This document shows positions 34,541 to 43,469 of a stretch of DNA of 64,000 nt, in pieces (position 1 is the stretch's first letter; each line of letters starts with the position of its first letter). The translations under genes and the position numbers were made by a program. Under the pieces are notes generated by a model, which did not search any database, had not been told where the DNA came from, and saw only the letters and a list, made by a program, of their open reading frames with translations. Source of the stretch: Bacteroidota bacterium. GTDB lineage: Bacteria; Bacteroidota; Bacteroidia; 2-12-FULL-35-15. The stretch lies in contig JAOQAD010000041.1 in the NCBI GenBank assembly GCA_025963775.1, positions 128,751 through 192,750 on the forward strand, given 5' to 3'.

Positions 34541-35911
34541 CTAATTCGCCGTCACCTTTTCTCCCAATTCCTTAAAATCGATCCCGTCAAAATTACCTGA
34601 GCTCATCATCAGGAGGTTTTTATTTTTGAAATCCATGCTGAGCAGATCTGCAAGCAGTTTTTTGGAATCAGTGTATATGCGGACATTGCTGCCGCCAAAG
34701 GCCTGCTTTACCTGGCCTTCAGAGATAGGTTTCAATTTTTTGTGCTCGATGGTATGCGGGTTAAAATAAACGATGGCCTCATCTGCCAGCGCCATTGATC
34801 CTTCGTACTCTTTCAGAAAATTTTCATTGAGGCTGCTGAAGGTATGCAGCTCCATGCAGGCAATGAGCCTGCGCTCCGGGAATTGTTTTTTCACTGCCTG
34901 CGTGGTTGCTTTCAGCTTGGAAGGCGAGTGTGCAAAATCCTTGTACACTGCTGTGGATGCGTTTTTTCCGACAAGCTCCAGCCGTTTGGAAGCGCCTTTG
35001 AAGCTGCTGATCGCTTCATAAAAATGCAGGTCGCTGATGCCAAGCTGGTTGCACACAATGCGTGCGCCGTTCACATTCATCAGGTTGTGGTCGCCGAAGA
35101 TCTCCAGCTGGTAGCTGTCCTTCGCTGCCCCCGTTACGGAAAGATGAGTGCTGCCGTTTACGATCGTATGTGCCGGAATGCCATAAGGAAATTTCTGAAT
35201 GTCATCCCTTGCCGCTTCACACACTTTTTTTACTTCGGGATCAAGCTCGCAGTACACAAGGCTTCCGTTGGCGCTGACCTGGTTTACGAAGATGCTGAAC
35301 TGCTCCACGTAATTCTCAAAAGTTGGAAATACATTGATGTGGTCCCATGCAATCCCGCTCAGGATCGCGATGTCCGGCTTATACAAATGAAATTTCGGCC
35401 TCCTGTCGATCGGTGATGACAAGTATTCATCGCCTTCGATCACCGCTATCTTCGCTTCTTTGCTGAATTTCACCATTGTGTCGAAGCCTGCCAGCTGTGC
35501 GCCTACCATGTAATCGCAATCTATGCTGTGATGATTCAAAACATGCAGGATCATCGCAGTGATAGTGGTTTTCCCATGGCTGCCGCCGATCACTACGCGC
35601 GTTTTATCTTTCGCCTGTTCGTAAATGTATTCGGGATAGGAATATATTTTCAGGCCCAGCTCCTGTGCTTTCAGCAGCTCGGGATTATCAGCGCGTGCGT
35701 GCATGCCGAGGATGATCGCGTCAAGCCCTGCATGGATATTATTCACATCCCAGCCTTCCTTTTCGGGAAGCAATCCTGAATTGGCAAGCCGTGTTTTTGA
35801 AGGTTCAAAGATCTCATCGTCGGAGCCGGTAACCTTGTATCCTTTTTTATGCATCGCGATGGCCATGTTGTGCATGGCGCTTCCGCCGATGGCGATTAAG
35901 TGTACGTTCAT
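34541..35911 (-). CDS. mpl: UDP-MurNAc-tripeptide ligase (murein peptide recycling)
   Basis: 456 residues. Mur-ligase fold: N-terminal Rossmann segment MNVHLIAIGGSAMHNMAIAM, ATP-binding P-loop VVIGGSHGKTTITAMILHVL, substrate region IEGDEYLSSPIDRRPKFHL, and the C-terminal FNPHTIEHKK / MSSGNFDGIDF parts. It joins UDP-N-acetylmuramate to a recycled L-Ala-D-Glu-meso-DAP tripeptide. It matches murC-like length but the GSAMHN start is typical of Mpl. Indicates meso-DAP type peptidoglycan, in line with dapB. Confidence 0.9.
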   Translation of the reverse strand: MNVHLIAIGGSAMHNMAIAMHKKGYKVTGSDDEIFEPSKTRLANSGLLPEKEGWDVNNIHAGLDAIILGMHARADNPELLKAQELGLKIYSYPEYIYEQAKDKTRVVIGGSHGKTTITAMILHVLNHHSIDCDYMVGAQLAGFDTMVKFSKEAKIAVIEGDEYLSSPIDRRPKFHLYKPDIAILSGIAWDHINVFPTFENYVEQFSIFVNQVSANGSLVYCELDPEVKKVCEAARDDIQKFPYGIPAHTIVNGSTHLSVTGAAKDSYQLEIFGDHNLMNVNGARIVCNQLGISDLHFYEAISSFKGASKRLELVGKNASTAVYKDFAHSPSKLKATTQAVKKQFPERRLIACMELHTFSSLNENFLKEYEGSMALADEAIVYFNPHTIEHKKLKPISEGQVKQAFGGSNVRIYTDSKKLLADLLSMDFKNKNLLMMSSGNFDGIDFKELGEKVTAN

Positions 35912-36022
35912 GATTTAACTTTAGAATTATTGATTAATTCAGTATAAACTTAGGAAATGATATAAGCTGAATGATTGACGGGCACCGAAGTTTTAAACAG
36001 GAGGAGGTTAATTAGAATGAGA

Positions 36023-36055
36023 GGAGACTCCACAGCGTTCCGCTCAGGATGACAA
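36023..36055. repeat. Dispersed repeat, CGTTCCGCTCAGGATGACA family
   Basis: One copy of the same repeat as at 17973-18010 in the 200-bp gap between mpl and the permease gene. Non-coding. Confidence 0.65.
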
Positions 36056-36114
36056 CCTGCAAAGAAGCAAATAACCAATCAATTTGTGCTATCTGTGTAA
36101 TCTGTGGTGAAACC

Positions 36115-37482
36115 CTATCGCTTTAGCCGTGGATCCAGCGCATCGCGTAAGCCTTCACCAAGCAGGTTATAAATGGTCACGGTGAGAAAAATAGCAAGGC
36201 CCGGGAAGATCACCAGCCACCAGGCGCTGAATTGCTCGCGGCCGCCATTGAGCAGCGAGCCCCAGGTGACAGTGCTCGGAGGCACGCCGACACCAAGAAA
36301 GGACAGGGATGATTCGATGAGGATCGCGGAAGCGACACCAAAAGCGATCGCTACCAGCGCAGGTGCAATGGCATTGGGAAGCGCATGTTTGAAGATGATC
36401 CTGAATTCCTTAAAGCCCATCGACTTTGCTGCCTGGATGTACTCGAGGCTGGAAACGCGCAGGAACTCGGCACGTGTAAGGCGTGCGATAGGCGTCCAGC
36501 CGGTAAGCCCGATAATGACCATGATGTTGATGATCGATTTTTCCTTTGCGATGGAAGCCACGGAAATAATGAGGATGAGGATCGGCATCGACATGAGGAT
36601 CTCGATCGAGCGCGAAACAATTGAATCAACAGGAATAAAAACGCGGCTGCTTAAAAAAGGAATTTTCCCGGCCAGCTTTCCGAGATAAAAAAAGAGAAGC
36701 GTAACGAGCAGGAAAATAAAAACGCTTAACAACAGCTGCCCGAGCATGGCCAGGCTGGAGCTTGCAAAGCCATCAGCAATGGCATAGGAGCGTACAGAGA
36801 ATCCGTAGTACCATGCAAAAATGATCCCGATCAGAAAGGTCCAGAAAGATCCGCGTGTGGTTTGTAATTTTCTGTCGCCGAAATACCCTGCCATGGCGCC
36901 AAGCATCAAACCGAGCACAGATGCGATTCCCATGGAGAGGATGCCGATGCTCAGCGAAACGCGGGTGCCGTTGATGAGCCCCGATAATACATCCTCACCG
37001 CCTTTGTTCGTTCCCAGCCAGTGGCGGAAGCGGGTGGGAAGCTCTGCCTGCTCTCCATCCTTTGTCGTGAAAAACTGCTTATCGCCGGGAGCAATGTAGC
37101 CCGAATTATCAATGTCCGTTTTTTGGGGTGTGTAGGGAACCGGTGCAAAAATAATGCTTTCTGCATCCATTCTTTTCCAGTCGGCAATATCGTACTGGAT
37201 CTTTTCCACTTCGCCTGTTTGCGGATCTTTTACTTCACAATTATTTGAAAATGAAAAAGCAGGGAACATGCTTACGCCTCTGTATTTGCAGTACAGCGGC
37301 TGGTCGGTGGCGATGAAGGGAGCGATGGCCGCAATAATGGCAAGAAAGATAAGAATGCGGTACGAATAAAATGCAGGCTTGTTCTTCCTGAACTGCGCCC
37401 ATGCATATTTTTTGAAGCTGAAGTGATTCTTGGTTCCTTCAGCCAGTTCCCGCTCTGTATGTCCTGCGCTTTCTTTCATCAT
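36115..37482 (-). CDS. ABC transporter permease, OppC-like
   Basis: 455 residues, long for this family (about 300). Binding-protein-dependent permease: six hydrophobic segments, a DppC/OppC-type N-terminus, and the EAA loop FRIIFKHALPNAIAPALVAIA near the C-terminus. Extra length comes from an insertion after the first membrane segment (about residues 60-200) with EVEKIQYDIADWKRMD and FRHWLGTNKGGEDVLSG. The last motif is the conserved GTDxxGRDVLS region in a modified form. Imports oligopeptide-type substrates. Overlaps the upstream permease gene by 4 bp. Confidence 0.88.
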   Translation of the reverse strand: MMKESAGHTERELAEGTKNHFSFKKYAWAQFRKNKPAFYSYRILIFLAIIAAIAPFIATDQPLYCKYRGVSMFPAFSFSNNCEVKDPQTGEVEKIQYDIADWKRMDAESIIFAPVPYTPQKTDIDNSGYIAPGDKQFFTTKDGEQAELPTRFRHWLGTNKGGEDVLSGLINGTRVSLSIGILSMGIASVLGLMLGAMAGYFGDRKLQTTRGSFWTFLIGIIFAWYYGFSVRSYAIADGFASSSLAMLGQLLLSVFIFLLVTLLFFYLGKLAGKIPFLSSRVFIPVDSIVSRSIEILMSMPILILIISVASIAKEKSIINIMVIIGLTGWTPIARLTRAEFLRVSSLEYIQAAKSMGFKEFRIIFKHALPNAIAPALVAIAFGVASAILIESSLSFLGVGVPPSTVTWGSLLNGGREQFSAWWLVIFPGLAIFLTVTIYNLLGEGLRDALDPRLKR

Positions 37483-38951
37483 TTATACGAGATCCGTGGG
37501 TCAACAAGCGCATACAATACATCTGAAACAAGATAGCCTACCAGGGTGAGAAAGCCGGTGATGGTAAATACGGCAATGATCATCGGGTAATTATTGGTCT
37601 GAATGCCAAGGAAGGTTTCATAGCCCATGCCCGGGATGGTGAAAATGCTTTCAATGATCACCGATCCGCCGATGGCCGCGGGAAAAATATTTGCGAACAC
37701 GGTGATGATCGGCAGTAATGAGTTGCGGAAAGCATGCTTCCAGATCACTTTGTTCTCGGGCAATCCTTTTGCGCGTGCCGTGCGGATGTAATCCTGCCCG
37801 ATGGTCTCGATCATGGACACGCGCATGGTGCGCGATAAAAATGCAAAGGAGCTATAGGTGTAACAAATGGCAGGAAGGATGAGATAAGGAAGCGAGAGCT
37901 TTACTTTCTCAAAGAAGCCTGCTGCATCCGGGTAACCGGTTGGTGGCTTTACGCCGGAAGCTGGAAACCAGTGAAGCACATCGGTGTTGGCGAATGTCAT
38001 CAGCAGCAGCGTGGCCAGCCAGAACGAAGGCATGGAGTAGAGCATGAAGAGGATCACGGAAGAATATTTATCGAAGCGGGAACCTCTTTTTGCCGCAGCT
38101 TTTACGCCTACCGGGATGCTGATGAAATACGCGAGGATCACGGAAAGCATGGCAAAGAACATCGACCAGCCGATCTTCGAAAAGATCACATCGGAGATGG
38201 GTTGCCGTGTTGTATAGGAAGTGCCGAAGTCGAGATGAATAAGGCCTCTTGAGAATTCACCATCGCCGAACAGCCAGCGGTGATATTGATTCTGGGTCTT
38301 GTAAAATGCGATCCGCGGAATGTAATTCTTCCAGCTGGAAGTGTTTGTTTTTATGCTTTCATAATCGCTTTTTATATTGATGAAAGCAGGACGGAACGAA
38401 GCAAGGAAAGGATAGGCAGCAAGAATGTCGCTGATCTTATTGATCCTGGCTGTGATGATGTTATCCTCATAAAATGAGCGGAGAGCAAGGGATTCGAACT
38501 TCAGCTGGTTCATGTTCTCGCTGACCGTGTTTTTGTTGTATTGCTTTACGAGGTTGCTGTCGGGGGAAAATGCGATCAGTGAGCTGTAAAAAGATTTCAG
38601 GCCATCCGCATATTGCTGGATCTCGTTCCAGTTGCCGTACTGGCTGATGAGCCGGTCGAGCGCTTCCCGTTCGCTGCGGTCGTAGATCCTGTAGAGTGTA
38701 TCGGGACGGGAGCAGGAGCTGAGTGAAAAATAAAAAACAGGAAGGTCGAGCCCGAGCTTTTTGCGCCAGAAAATTTTATCCTGGACCTGGCTAAGGCTTT
38801 GTGTGCCGATCTCTCCGCCCGACTGGGCCGACGATACCATGCGTTCAACAGGATCGCCCGGCGCATTGATGCTTATAATAAAACCCAGCAGGGTGATGAT
38901 TATAAGTGTAGGAATGAAAATGAAGATTCGTTTAAGAATGTATCTGATCAT
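37479..38951 (-). CDS. ABC transporter permease, OppB-like
   Basis: 490 residues versus about 310 in the usual family. First membrane segment MIRYILKRIFIFIPTLIIIT, then an unusually large periplasmic insertion (about 35-210), and then five membrane helices with the EAA loop NKVIWKHAFRNSLLPIITVF. The C-terminal end is VSDVLYALVDPRISYK as in OppB/DppB. Forms the channel with the OppC-like protein. No ATP-binding subunit gene is in the window. Confidence 0.88.
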   Translation of the reverse strand: MIRYILKRIFIFIPTLIIITLLGFIISINAPGDPVERMVSSAQSGGEIGTQSLSQVQDKIFWRKKLGLDLPVFYFSLSSCSRPDTLYRIYDRSEREALDRLISQYGNWNEIQQYADGLKSFYSSLIAFSPDSNLVKQYNKNTVSENMNQLKFESLALRSFYEDNIITARINKISDILAAYPFLASFRPAFINIKSDYESIKTNTSSWKNYIPRIAFYKTQNQYHRWLFGDGEFSRGLIHLDFGTSYTTRQPISDVIFSKIGWSMFFAMLSVILAYFISIPVGVKAAAKRGSRFDKYSSVILFMLYSMPSFWLATLLLMTFANTDVLHWFPASGVKPPTGYPDAAGFFEKVKLSLPYLILPAICYTYSSFAFLSRTMRVSMIETIGQDYIRTARAKGLPENKVIWKHAFRNSLLPIITVFANIFPAAIGGSVIIESIFTIPGMGYETFLGIQTNNYPMIIAVFTITGFLTLVGYLVSDVLYALVDPRISYK

Positions 38952-38981
38952 TTTTTTTCAATCCGGTAAAGGCGTTGAATC

Positions 38982-40868
38982 TTAATTGGCAGTGGCAACA
39001 GGCTTCATCATTGTGCCTGAGCCTTGCAGCAGCTTCAGGTTTGGCAGCCAGTTGCCCGGGCTTTCAAAATACATTTCCTGGTTTCCGAAGCGCTTGTGGA
39101 TCACATTTCTTCTTAATGAAGAGAACATGAAAACGTAAGGCTGTTCATCGTACACCATTACCTGGAATCGTTTGATCATAGCAATGCGCTTTGCATCATC
39201 CAGTTCATATTTGATGGAATCGATGATCGCGTCTGATTCTGCATTCCCGAAGCCGCCATAGTTGGAGCCTTTGGAAGCCCATGCGGAGGTATGCCAGATC
39301 TGGGTGTAATCTTCAGGTGCGAATGTCCCGCCCCAGGAAGCGAGCATCATGTCAAAATCGTGGTTCTTCGCATTTTCGAACAGCGGCCCGAAATCAAGCG
39401 GGTTCATGTTTACCTTGATACCAGCTTTGTACATCGTCTCTGAGGTCATTTGTGCAATGTCCTTCCAGGAAACATCGGACGTGGAGTAGTTGAGGCTGAA
39501 TTCAAATTTCACTTTTTCCCCGTCGATCATCTTATCGCGGATATTGTCGCCATCGGAATCTTTCCATCCGGCTTCATCCAGTAATTTTTTCGCCCCTTCA
39601 ATGTCAAATGCGATCGGCTTCAGCTCGGCATTGTATTCCGGCTTCAGCGGTGAAACAGGCCCGACAATGCGCTTGTTCTTTCCGCGGTTGATCACTTTGT
39701 TGATGTCATCGAGCGGAACCAGCATCGCAACAGCGCGCCTTACTTTTTTATCGGTGAACACAGGTTTGTGTTTAATGCCATCAGGCTTTTCGTTCATCAC
39801 CATGTAGCCGTAATTGTAGGTATCGGTGAAGCGCGAGTTGTAATTTTTATCGAATTCAGCATCCTTCTGCAGCTCGATCAGTGTTTTCGTGGAGATGGAA
39901 GTGGAAGCATCCAGCGCCTGCGATTTGAACTCGAGGATCTGGGAGTTCTGGTCCTTGTTCAGCTTGAAGATGATCTTATCAGGGTAAGAGGATTCATACA
40001 TGTTGTTGGAACCGAAGCTCCAGTGTTTCTTTTTGCGTGTAAGCGTCATGCCCTGTCCGGCATCCCATTTTTCCACGTAATAAGGGCCTGCACCTACAAG
40101 GTATTTCGGGTCACGGCCGTATTTTGCGCTGTTGAACTCTGCAGCCCAGTCAACAAGGTCTTTTTGCTTGTCTGCATGAAAATTCGGATCGTCAAATTGC
40201 TGAAGGGTATATTTCGCCATCACATTTCCCTTGTCGAAGAAGCTGCGCTGCATGATCGGGTAATCGGCCAGGAACACAATGTTCTGGATGTATTTGCGCC
40301 CGAGCTTCATGGTGAATTTTCTCGGGTTGGATTTATCCGGGATAATGTCCTTCAGGATCTCGAGGTAAGGCTTGGCATGCGGGTTATTGGTAAGCGGGCA
40401 TTTGCAGGCTTTGAAGGTGTAGATGATATCTTCCACGGTGATCGGGGAACCGTCATCGAATGTAATATCGTCCCTGAGCTCATACGTATAATCCAGTCCG
40501 TCAGCAGAAATTTCCGGCAGTGATTTTACGCAGATCGGGCGTGGCTGCAGGTTCTGGTAGTCGATGCCGATGATGTACACCTGCGTATAACGCATGCGCT
40601 CGCTGCGGGAAACGCTGAGCCCGTTGCAGGGATGCATGTCGTCAGGCTCAACAATATCATGATAGATCAGTACATTTTCCTTCGACCAGGAAGGCAGGAA
40701 TTCCTTTGCATCATCCAGCTTTATGTATTTTACATCGGTGACATTTACCTTTTTATTGAGAGAATCGTTGTTTTGTGATGTGGAGGAAGAATCACTGCCT
40801 CCGCAGGCGGTGAATAATGAAAGTGATAAAACTGGGAAAAAGATCCGGGCTGAATTTACAATGCTCAT
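38982..40868 (-). CDS. ABC transporter substrate-binding lipoprotein (SBP_bac_5)
   Basis: 628 residues from ATG 40868, which gives a lipoprotein signal (FFPVLSLSLFTAC, then GGSDSSS). The body is the peptide/nickel-binding protein family 5 type: YELRDDITFDDGSPITVEDI near residue 130, later RRAVAMLVPLDDINKVI and WGGTFAPEDYTQIW. Delivers oligopeptide-like ligands to the two permeases encoded directly downstream, 30 bp apart. Confidence 0.9.
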   Translation of the reverse strand: MSIVNSARIFFPVLSLSLFTACGGSDSSSTSQNNDSLNKKVNVTDVKYIKLDDAKEFLPSWSKENVLIYHDIVEPDDMHPCNGLSVSRSERMRYTQVYIIGIDYQNLQPRPICVKSLPEISADGLDYTYELRDDITFDDGSPITVEDIIYTFKACKCPLTNNPHAKPYLEILKDIIPDKSNPRKFTMKLGRKYIQNIVFLADYPIMQRSFFDKGNVMAKYTLQQFDDPNFHADKQKDLVDWAAEFNSAKYGRDPKYLVGAGPYYVEKWDAGQGMTLTRKKKHWSFGSNNMYESSYPDKIIFKLNKDQNSQILEFKSQALDASTSISTKTLIELQKDAEFDKNYNSRFTDTYNYGYMVMNEKPDGIKHKPVFTDKKVRRAVAMLVPLDDINKVINRGKNKRIVGPVSPLKPEYNAELKPIAFDIEGAKKLLDEAGWKDSDGDNIRDKMIDGEKVKFEFSLNYSTSDVSWKDIAQMTSETMYKAGIKVNMNPLDFGPLFENAKNHDFDMMLASWGGTFAPEDYTQIWHTSAWASKGSNYGGFGNAESDAIIDSIKYELDDAKRIAMIKRFQVMVYDEQPYVFMFSSLRRNVIHKRFGNQEMYFESPGNWLPNLKLLQGSGTMMKPVATAN

Positions 40869-41005
40869 GGCTATAAACCTGTTGTTAATGGTTGTTCCTG
40901 TATGAATGACAAATATAGTATTCATCGGTGATTTAAACTATAAAAGTTAATAAATGTTGGGAATGGCAGCTTTGAAAATTGCCTGCCGATTTTATGGTTT
41001 TTTGT

Positions 41006-41035
41006 TTTGGATTAAAGAATCTTTTTCTACATTTG
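41006..41035 (+). promoter_or_regulatory. Bacteroidota-type promoter of tRNA-Ser
   Basis: TTTG at 41006-41009 and, after 18 bases, TACATTTG at 41028-41035, which matches the Bacteroidota primary sigma promoter TTTG-N(17-23)-TAnnTTTG. It lies 25 bp before the tRNA. An identical TACATTTGCAG word precedes the tRNA-Pro transcript. Confidence 0.75.
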
Positions 41036-41059
41036 CAGTCCTTTAAAACAAAAGGTATA

Positions 41060-41146
41060 GGTGAGGTGCCTGAGAGGCCGAAAGGACCAGTTTGCTAAAC
41101 TGGCGTACGGGTAACTGTACCGAGGGTTCGAATCCCTCCCTCACCG
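41060..41146 (+). tRNA. tRNA-Ser(GCT)
   Basis: Seven-bp acceptor stem GGTGAGG / CCTCACC with a long variable arm (GTACGGGTAACTGTAC) as expected for a class II tRNA. Anticodon stem-loop ACCAG TTTGCTAA ACTGG with anticodon GCT at 41094-41096, and the GGTTCGAATCC T-arm. Discriminator G at 41146; the CCA end is not encoded. It is followed by a terminator. Confidence 0.95.
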
Positions 41147-41152
41147 CAAGAT

Positions 41153-41192
41153 AAGGGATTGATAGCTTAACAAAGCTTTCAGTCCCTTTTTC
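41153..41192 (+). terminator. Terminator after tRNA-Ser
   Basis: AAGGGATTGATAGCTT / AAGCTTTCAGTCCCTT stem (two mismatches) with a T-run, 6 bp after the tRNA. Confidence 0.75.
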
Positions 41193-41438
41193 TTTTAAAG
41201 CAAATCGCCCCCATTTCAACAGAGCTTATAAATGCTTCATAGACGGACAACAAAACCCGGGTGAATGGAACGGAGGGATAGGTAGAAATACTGTGAAACA
41301 CATCAGCGCATCTTCTCAAAACATCCTGGAATCCAAGTTTGGCAAAGCTCTCCAGCGTTTCAATGGGGATATATCTCTACATGAAATCTGATTGAATTTC
41401 GGAATGATGAGGTACCTTTGGAAACAAATTAAATTCAA

Positions 41439-41834
41439 ATGATACTAGATAAGAAAAAGGATGAGTTGGAAGAGCTTCATAGAAAGATGATCGAGGAGAT
41501 TGTGGATGTTGCAATTATTTTATTGGATAAGGACGGGACCATCCTGAGCTGGAACAAAGGCGCCGAACTTATTAAAGGATACAAAGAAAGTGAAATACTC
41601 GGGCAGAATTTCAATATTTTTTACCTGCCGCAGGACCGGCAACACAAGCTTCCTGAACAGCTGCTTGAATTAGCTGCAAGAGAAGGAAGGGCAAAACATA
41701 TTGGAAGACGGGTAAGAAAAGACGGAACCACTTTCTGGGGGAGCATTTTAATTACTGCCCTTCATAACGACAATAATGATGTGATCGGTTATACAAAATT
41801 AACGAGGGAGCTTCGGGAAAATGAAACCGAGTAA
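41439..41834 (+). CDS. Single PAS domain protein
   Basis: 131 residues, a lone PAS/PAC fold: IVDVAIILLDKDGTILSWNKGAELIKGYKESEI (core N and S residues), FNIFYLPQDR, and the PAC ending WGSILITALHNDNNDVIGYTKLTREL. It may be a detached sensor input for the nearby kinase, or a remnant of a larger one; no transmitter domain follows. ATG at 41439. Confidence 0.8.
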   Translation: MILDKKKDELEELHRKMIEEIVDVAIILLDKDGTILSWNKGAELIKGYKESEILGQNFNIFYLPQDRQHKLPEQLLELAAREGRAKHIGRRVRKDGTTFWGSILITALHNDNNDVIGYTKLTRELRENETE

Positions 41835-41839
41835 TACGC

Positions 41840-42337
41840 TTAATCTTTTTGCATTTCGAGGTAAACTTTCAATGTGATCAGTTCCTCATGGGTGGTATAA
41901 GCATCCACTTCCGCTATGATCTGCTGGTGCAATACCGTATTTTGCACATAGCTGTAAAGGAAATGGGCAAAAAGCCTTCTCCTGATATAATATGCTAATG
42001 TCAGGTCTTCCGCTGCAATTTCTGTTTTATCGATAATTCCGAGTTTATTGTTCACCCAATTTTTCAGGTTATTCTCAATAAAATCGGGGATAGTGCCATT
42101 TTGCAATGCCGTAAGGATCTGGCGATTGGAATCGAGGCTTGCTTTTACAAGCTCACTTTCAGGCATTTTCGACAGTGGCTTTAACATCGGAAGGTCTTCT
42201 TCACGGCAGAACCGGATCCCAACAGTAACAAATTCCTCCAGCTTATTGTTAAGGAGAAATTCAGCGTACTGCGGTAAGTGTTTAAATTTAAATTTATTCC
42301 TGTCGACTGTATATTCCACTTTTTTTCCTCTTAACAT
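41840..42337 (-). CDS. Hypothetical helical protein
   Basis: 165 residues from ATG 42337 (MLRGKKVEYTVDRNKFKF). The frame is open further upstream but that part overlaps a strong terminator hairpin, and a -7-like TATCTTTG box sits at 42344-42351, so the inner start is preferred. Composition is helical with many leucines (LSKMPESELVKASLDSNRQ, TLAYYIRRRLFAHFLYSYV); it looks like the globin-coupled or RsbR-type N-terminal sensor fold but I cannot confirm it. Function unknown. Confidence 0.6.
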   Translation of the reverse strand: MLRGKKVEYTVDRNKFKFKHLPQYAEFLLNNKLEEFVTVGIRFCREEDLPMLKPLSKMPESELVKASLDSNRQILTALQNGTIPDFIENNLKNWVNNKLGIIDKTEIAAEDLTLAYYIRRRLFAHFLYSYVQNTVLHQQIIAEVDAYTTHEELITLKVYLEMQKD

Positions 42338-42410
42338 TTGGTGCAACAAAGATACTAAAAAAAATGACCGATAACATCTCCTGAACTGTTTTTCAGAAGC
42401 CATGTGGAAT

Positions 42411-42451
42411 AAAAAAGGCATTGCTGCTTTCCTGCAGCAATGCCTTTTTTT
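42411..42451. terminator. Strong bidirectional terminator
   Basis: Perfect 12-bp stem AGGCATTGCTGC / GCAGCAATGCCT with a 6-base loop, preceded by A-run and followed by T-run. It lies just downstream of a GAF-domain remnant on the minus strand. Confidence 0.85.
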
Positions 42452-42474
42452 CCTTTCGTTTATTACACTAAGCC

Positions 42475-42642
42475 TTAATCGGGTTTAAATTCGTCAACAA
42501 TGCAAACGGTGCCAATATTAAATCCTTCGTGCGTTATGATAGGCGCACCGGCATAAAACCGCAGGCCGGATTCTCCCGTCACAAGCGGGTTTTGAAAAAG
42601 ACAGGCGAAAGAGCTTTCCACAAATTCAGCTAAAATCTTACA
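42475..42642 (-). pseudogene. GAF-domain remnant (3' end of a lost sensor gene)
   Basis: A minus-strand frame, open from 42642 to the TAA at 42475, has no start codon but reads as the C-terminal half of a GAF domain (NPLVTGESGLRFYAGAPIIT, HEGFNIGTVCIVDEFKPD). The same motif exists complete in the hybrid kinase at 43470 (IRFYAGVPLVSPDGFRLGTL). Downstream is a good terminator. It seems to be the 3' fragment of a deleted sensor. Confidence 0.6.
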
Positions 42643-42727
42643 TCAGTAATCGCCCGGCTTCAATAGGCCTGCAAAGCGCTTAATGCCGGTATATCTTTGC
42701 ATCGTAAAACTTAAAAAAAGGAAACAA

Positions 42728-43021
42728 ATGACAATCTCTGAATTCAATAACTTAAGCATGAGCCGCCGTTCTGACCTTATCTGGGAATGGGGCTATTTAG
42801 TAACTAACCACAAAACCGGCGATCATAACACGATCGTATTCTCATTTGAAGATTTCTTCGTTGAAATAGGCGTATTCATCCCGGAGAACCGCACTTTATC
42901 TATAATAGCGGTTCAACGCAAGCAGCTGAACCCGGCCATTCTTCAGAAGATGAAAACGAGCAATCCTATTTTCAACAGGATCATCAGCCATCTGAAAAGA
43001 TCGGCATCTGTGGTAGCCTGA
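42728..43021 (+). CDS. Small hypothetical protein
   Basis: 97 residues from ATG 42728 (MTISEFNNLSMSRRSDLIWE). A compact alpha/beta-like protein (WGYLVTNHKTGDHNTIVFSF, FFVEIGVFIPENRTLSIIAV). Not recognised. A run of adenines precedes the start. It is the first gene of the two-component cluster that follows. Confidence 0.5.
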   Translation: MTISEFNNLSMSRRSDLIWEWGYLVTNHKTGDHNTIVFSFEDFFVEIGVFIPENRTLSIIAVQRKQLNPAILQKMKTSNPIFNRIISHLKRSASVVA

Positions 43022-43056
43022 TCAATCATTCATTAACAAACTAAAAATCCCTTGTT

Positions 43057-43461
43057 ATGTTTTTAAAAAAAGCAAAAAAGCCGGAGCTGATCTTTATTGT
43101 GGAAGACAATAAGCTCTATGCTAAAACGCTGCAGGCCTACCTGAAGCTGCAATTCCGGGAAGGCACCATGGTGGAGACCTTTCCCGTGGGAGAGCTCTGC
43201 ATCGACAACCTGCACCGTAATCCCGATTTCGTGATCATGGATTATTACCTGAACAGCAGGTTTGAGGATGCCTCGAACGGCTTCGACATTGCAAGGCATG
43301 TAAAAAAGGAGAAGCCTAAAACAGAGGTGATCGTACTGAGCGGGCAGAATAATGTGGAAGTGGTTGCTGAAACGATCAGCCAGATCGATTGCAAATATGT
43401 AGTGAAGAACGATGAAGCGTATGAGCGCGTAAGCTCAATTATTGGCCACCATTACAAATAA
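43057..43461 (+). CDS. Single-domain response regulator
   Basis: 134 residues. Receiver domain: acidic pair in FIVEDNKLYAKTL, phosphoacceptor Asp in DFVIMDYYLNSRFEDASNG, Ser in EVIVLSGQNNVEV, and Lys in KYVVKNDEAYERV. No output domain. Eight bp before the hybrid kinase, thus likely its phosphate partner. Confidence 0.88.
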   Translation: MFLKKAKKPELIFIVEDNKLYAKTLQAYLKLQFREGTMVETFPVGELCIDNLHRNPDFVIMDYYLNSRFEDASNGFDIARHVKKEKPKTEVIVLSGQNNVEVVAETISQIDCKYVVKNDEAYERVSSIIGHHYK

Positions 43462-43469
43462 CAGCAACT

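Noticed and set aside
41196..41390. Minus-strand open stretch of about 65 codons between tRNA-Ser and the PAS gene
   Set aside because: It reads like plausible protein (for example SVPFTRVLLSVYEAF) but has no start codon and no recognised family; too weak to call, possibly a remnant.
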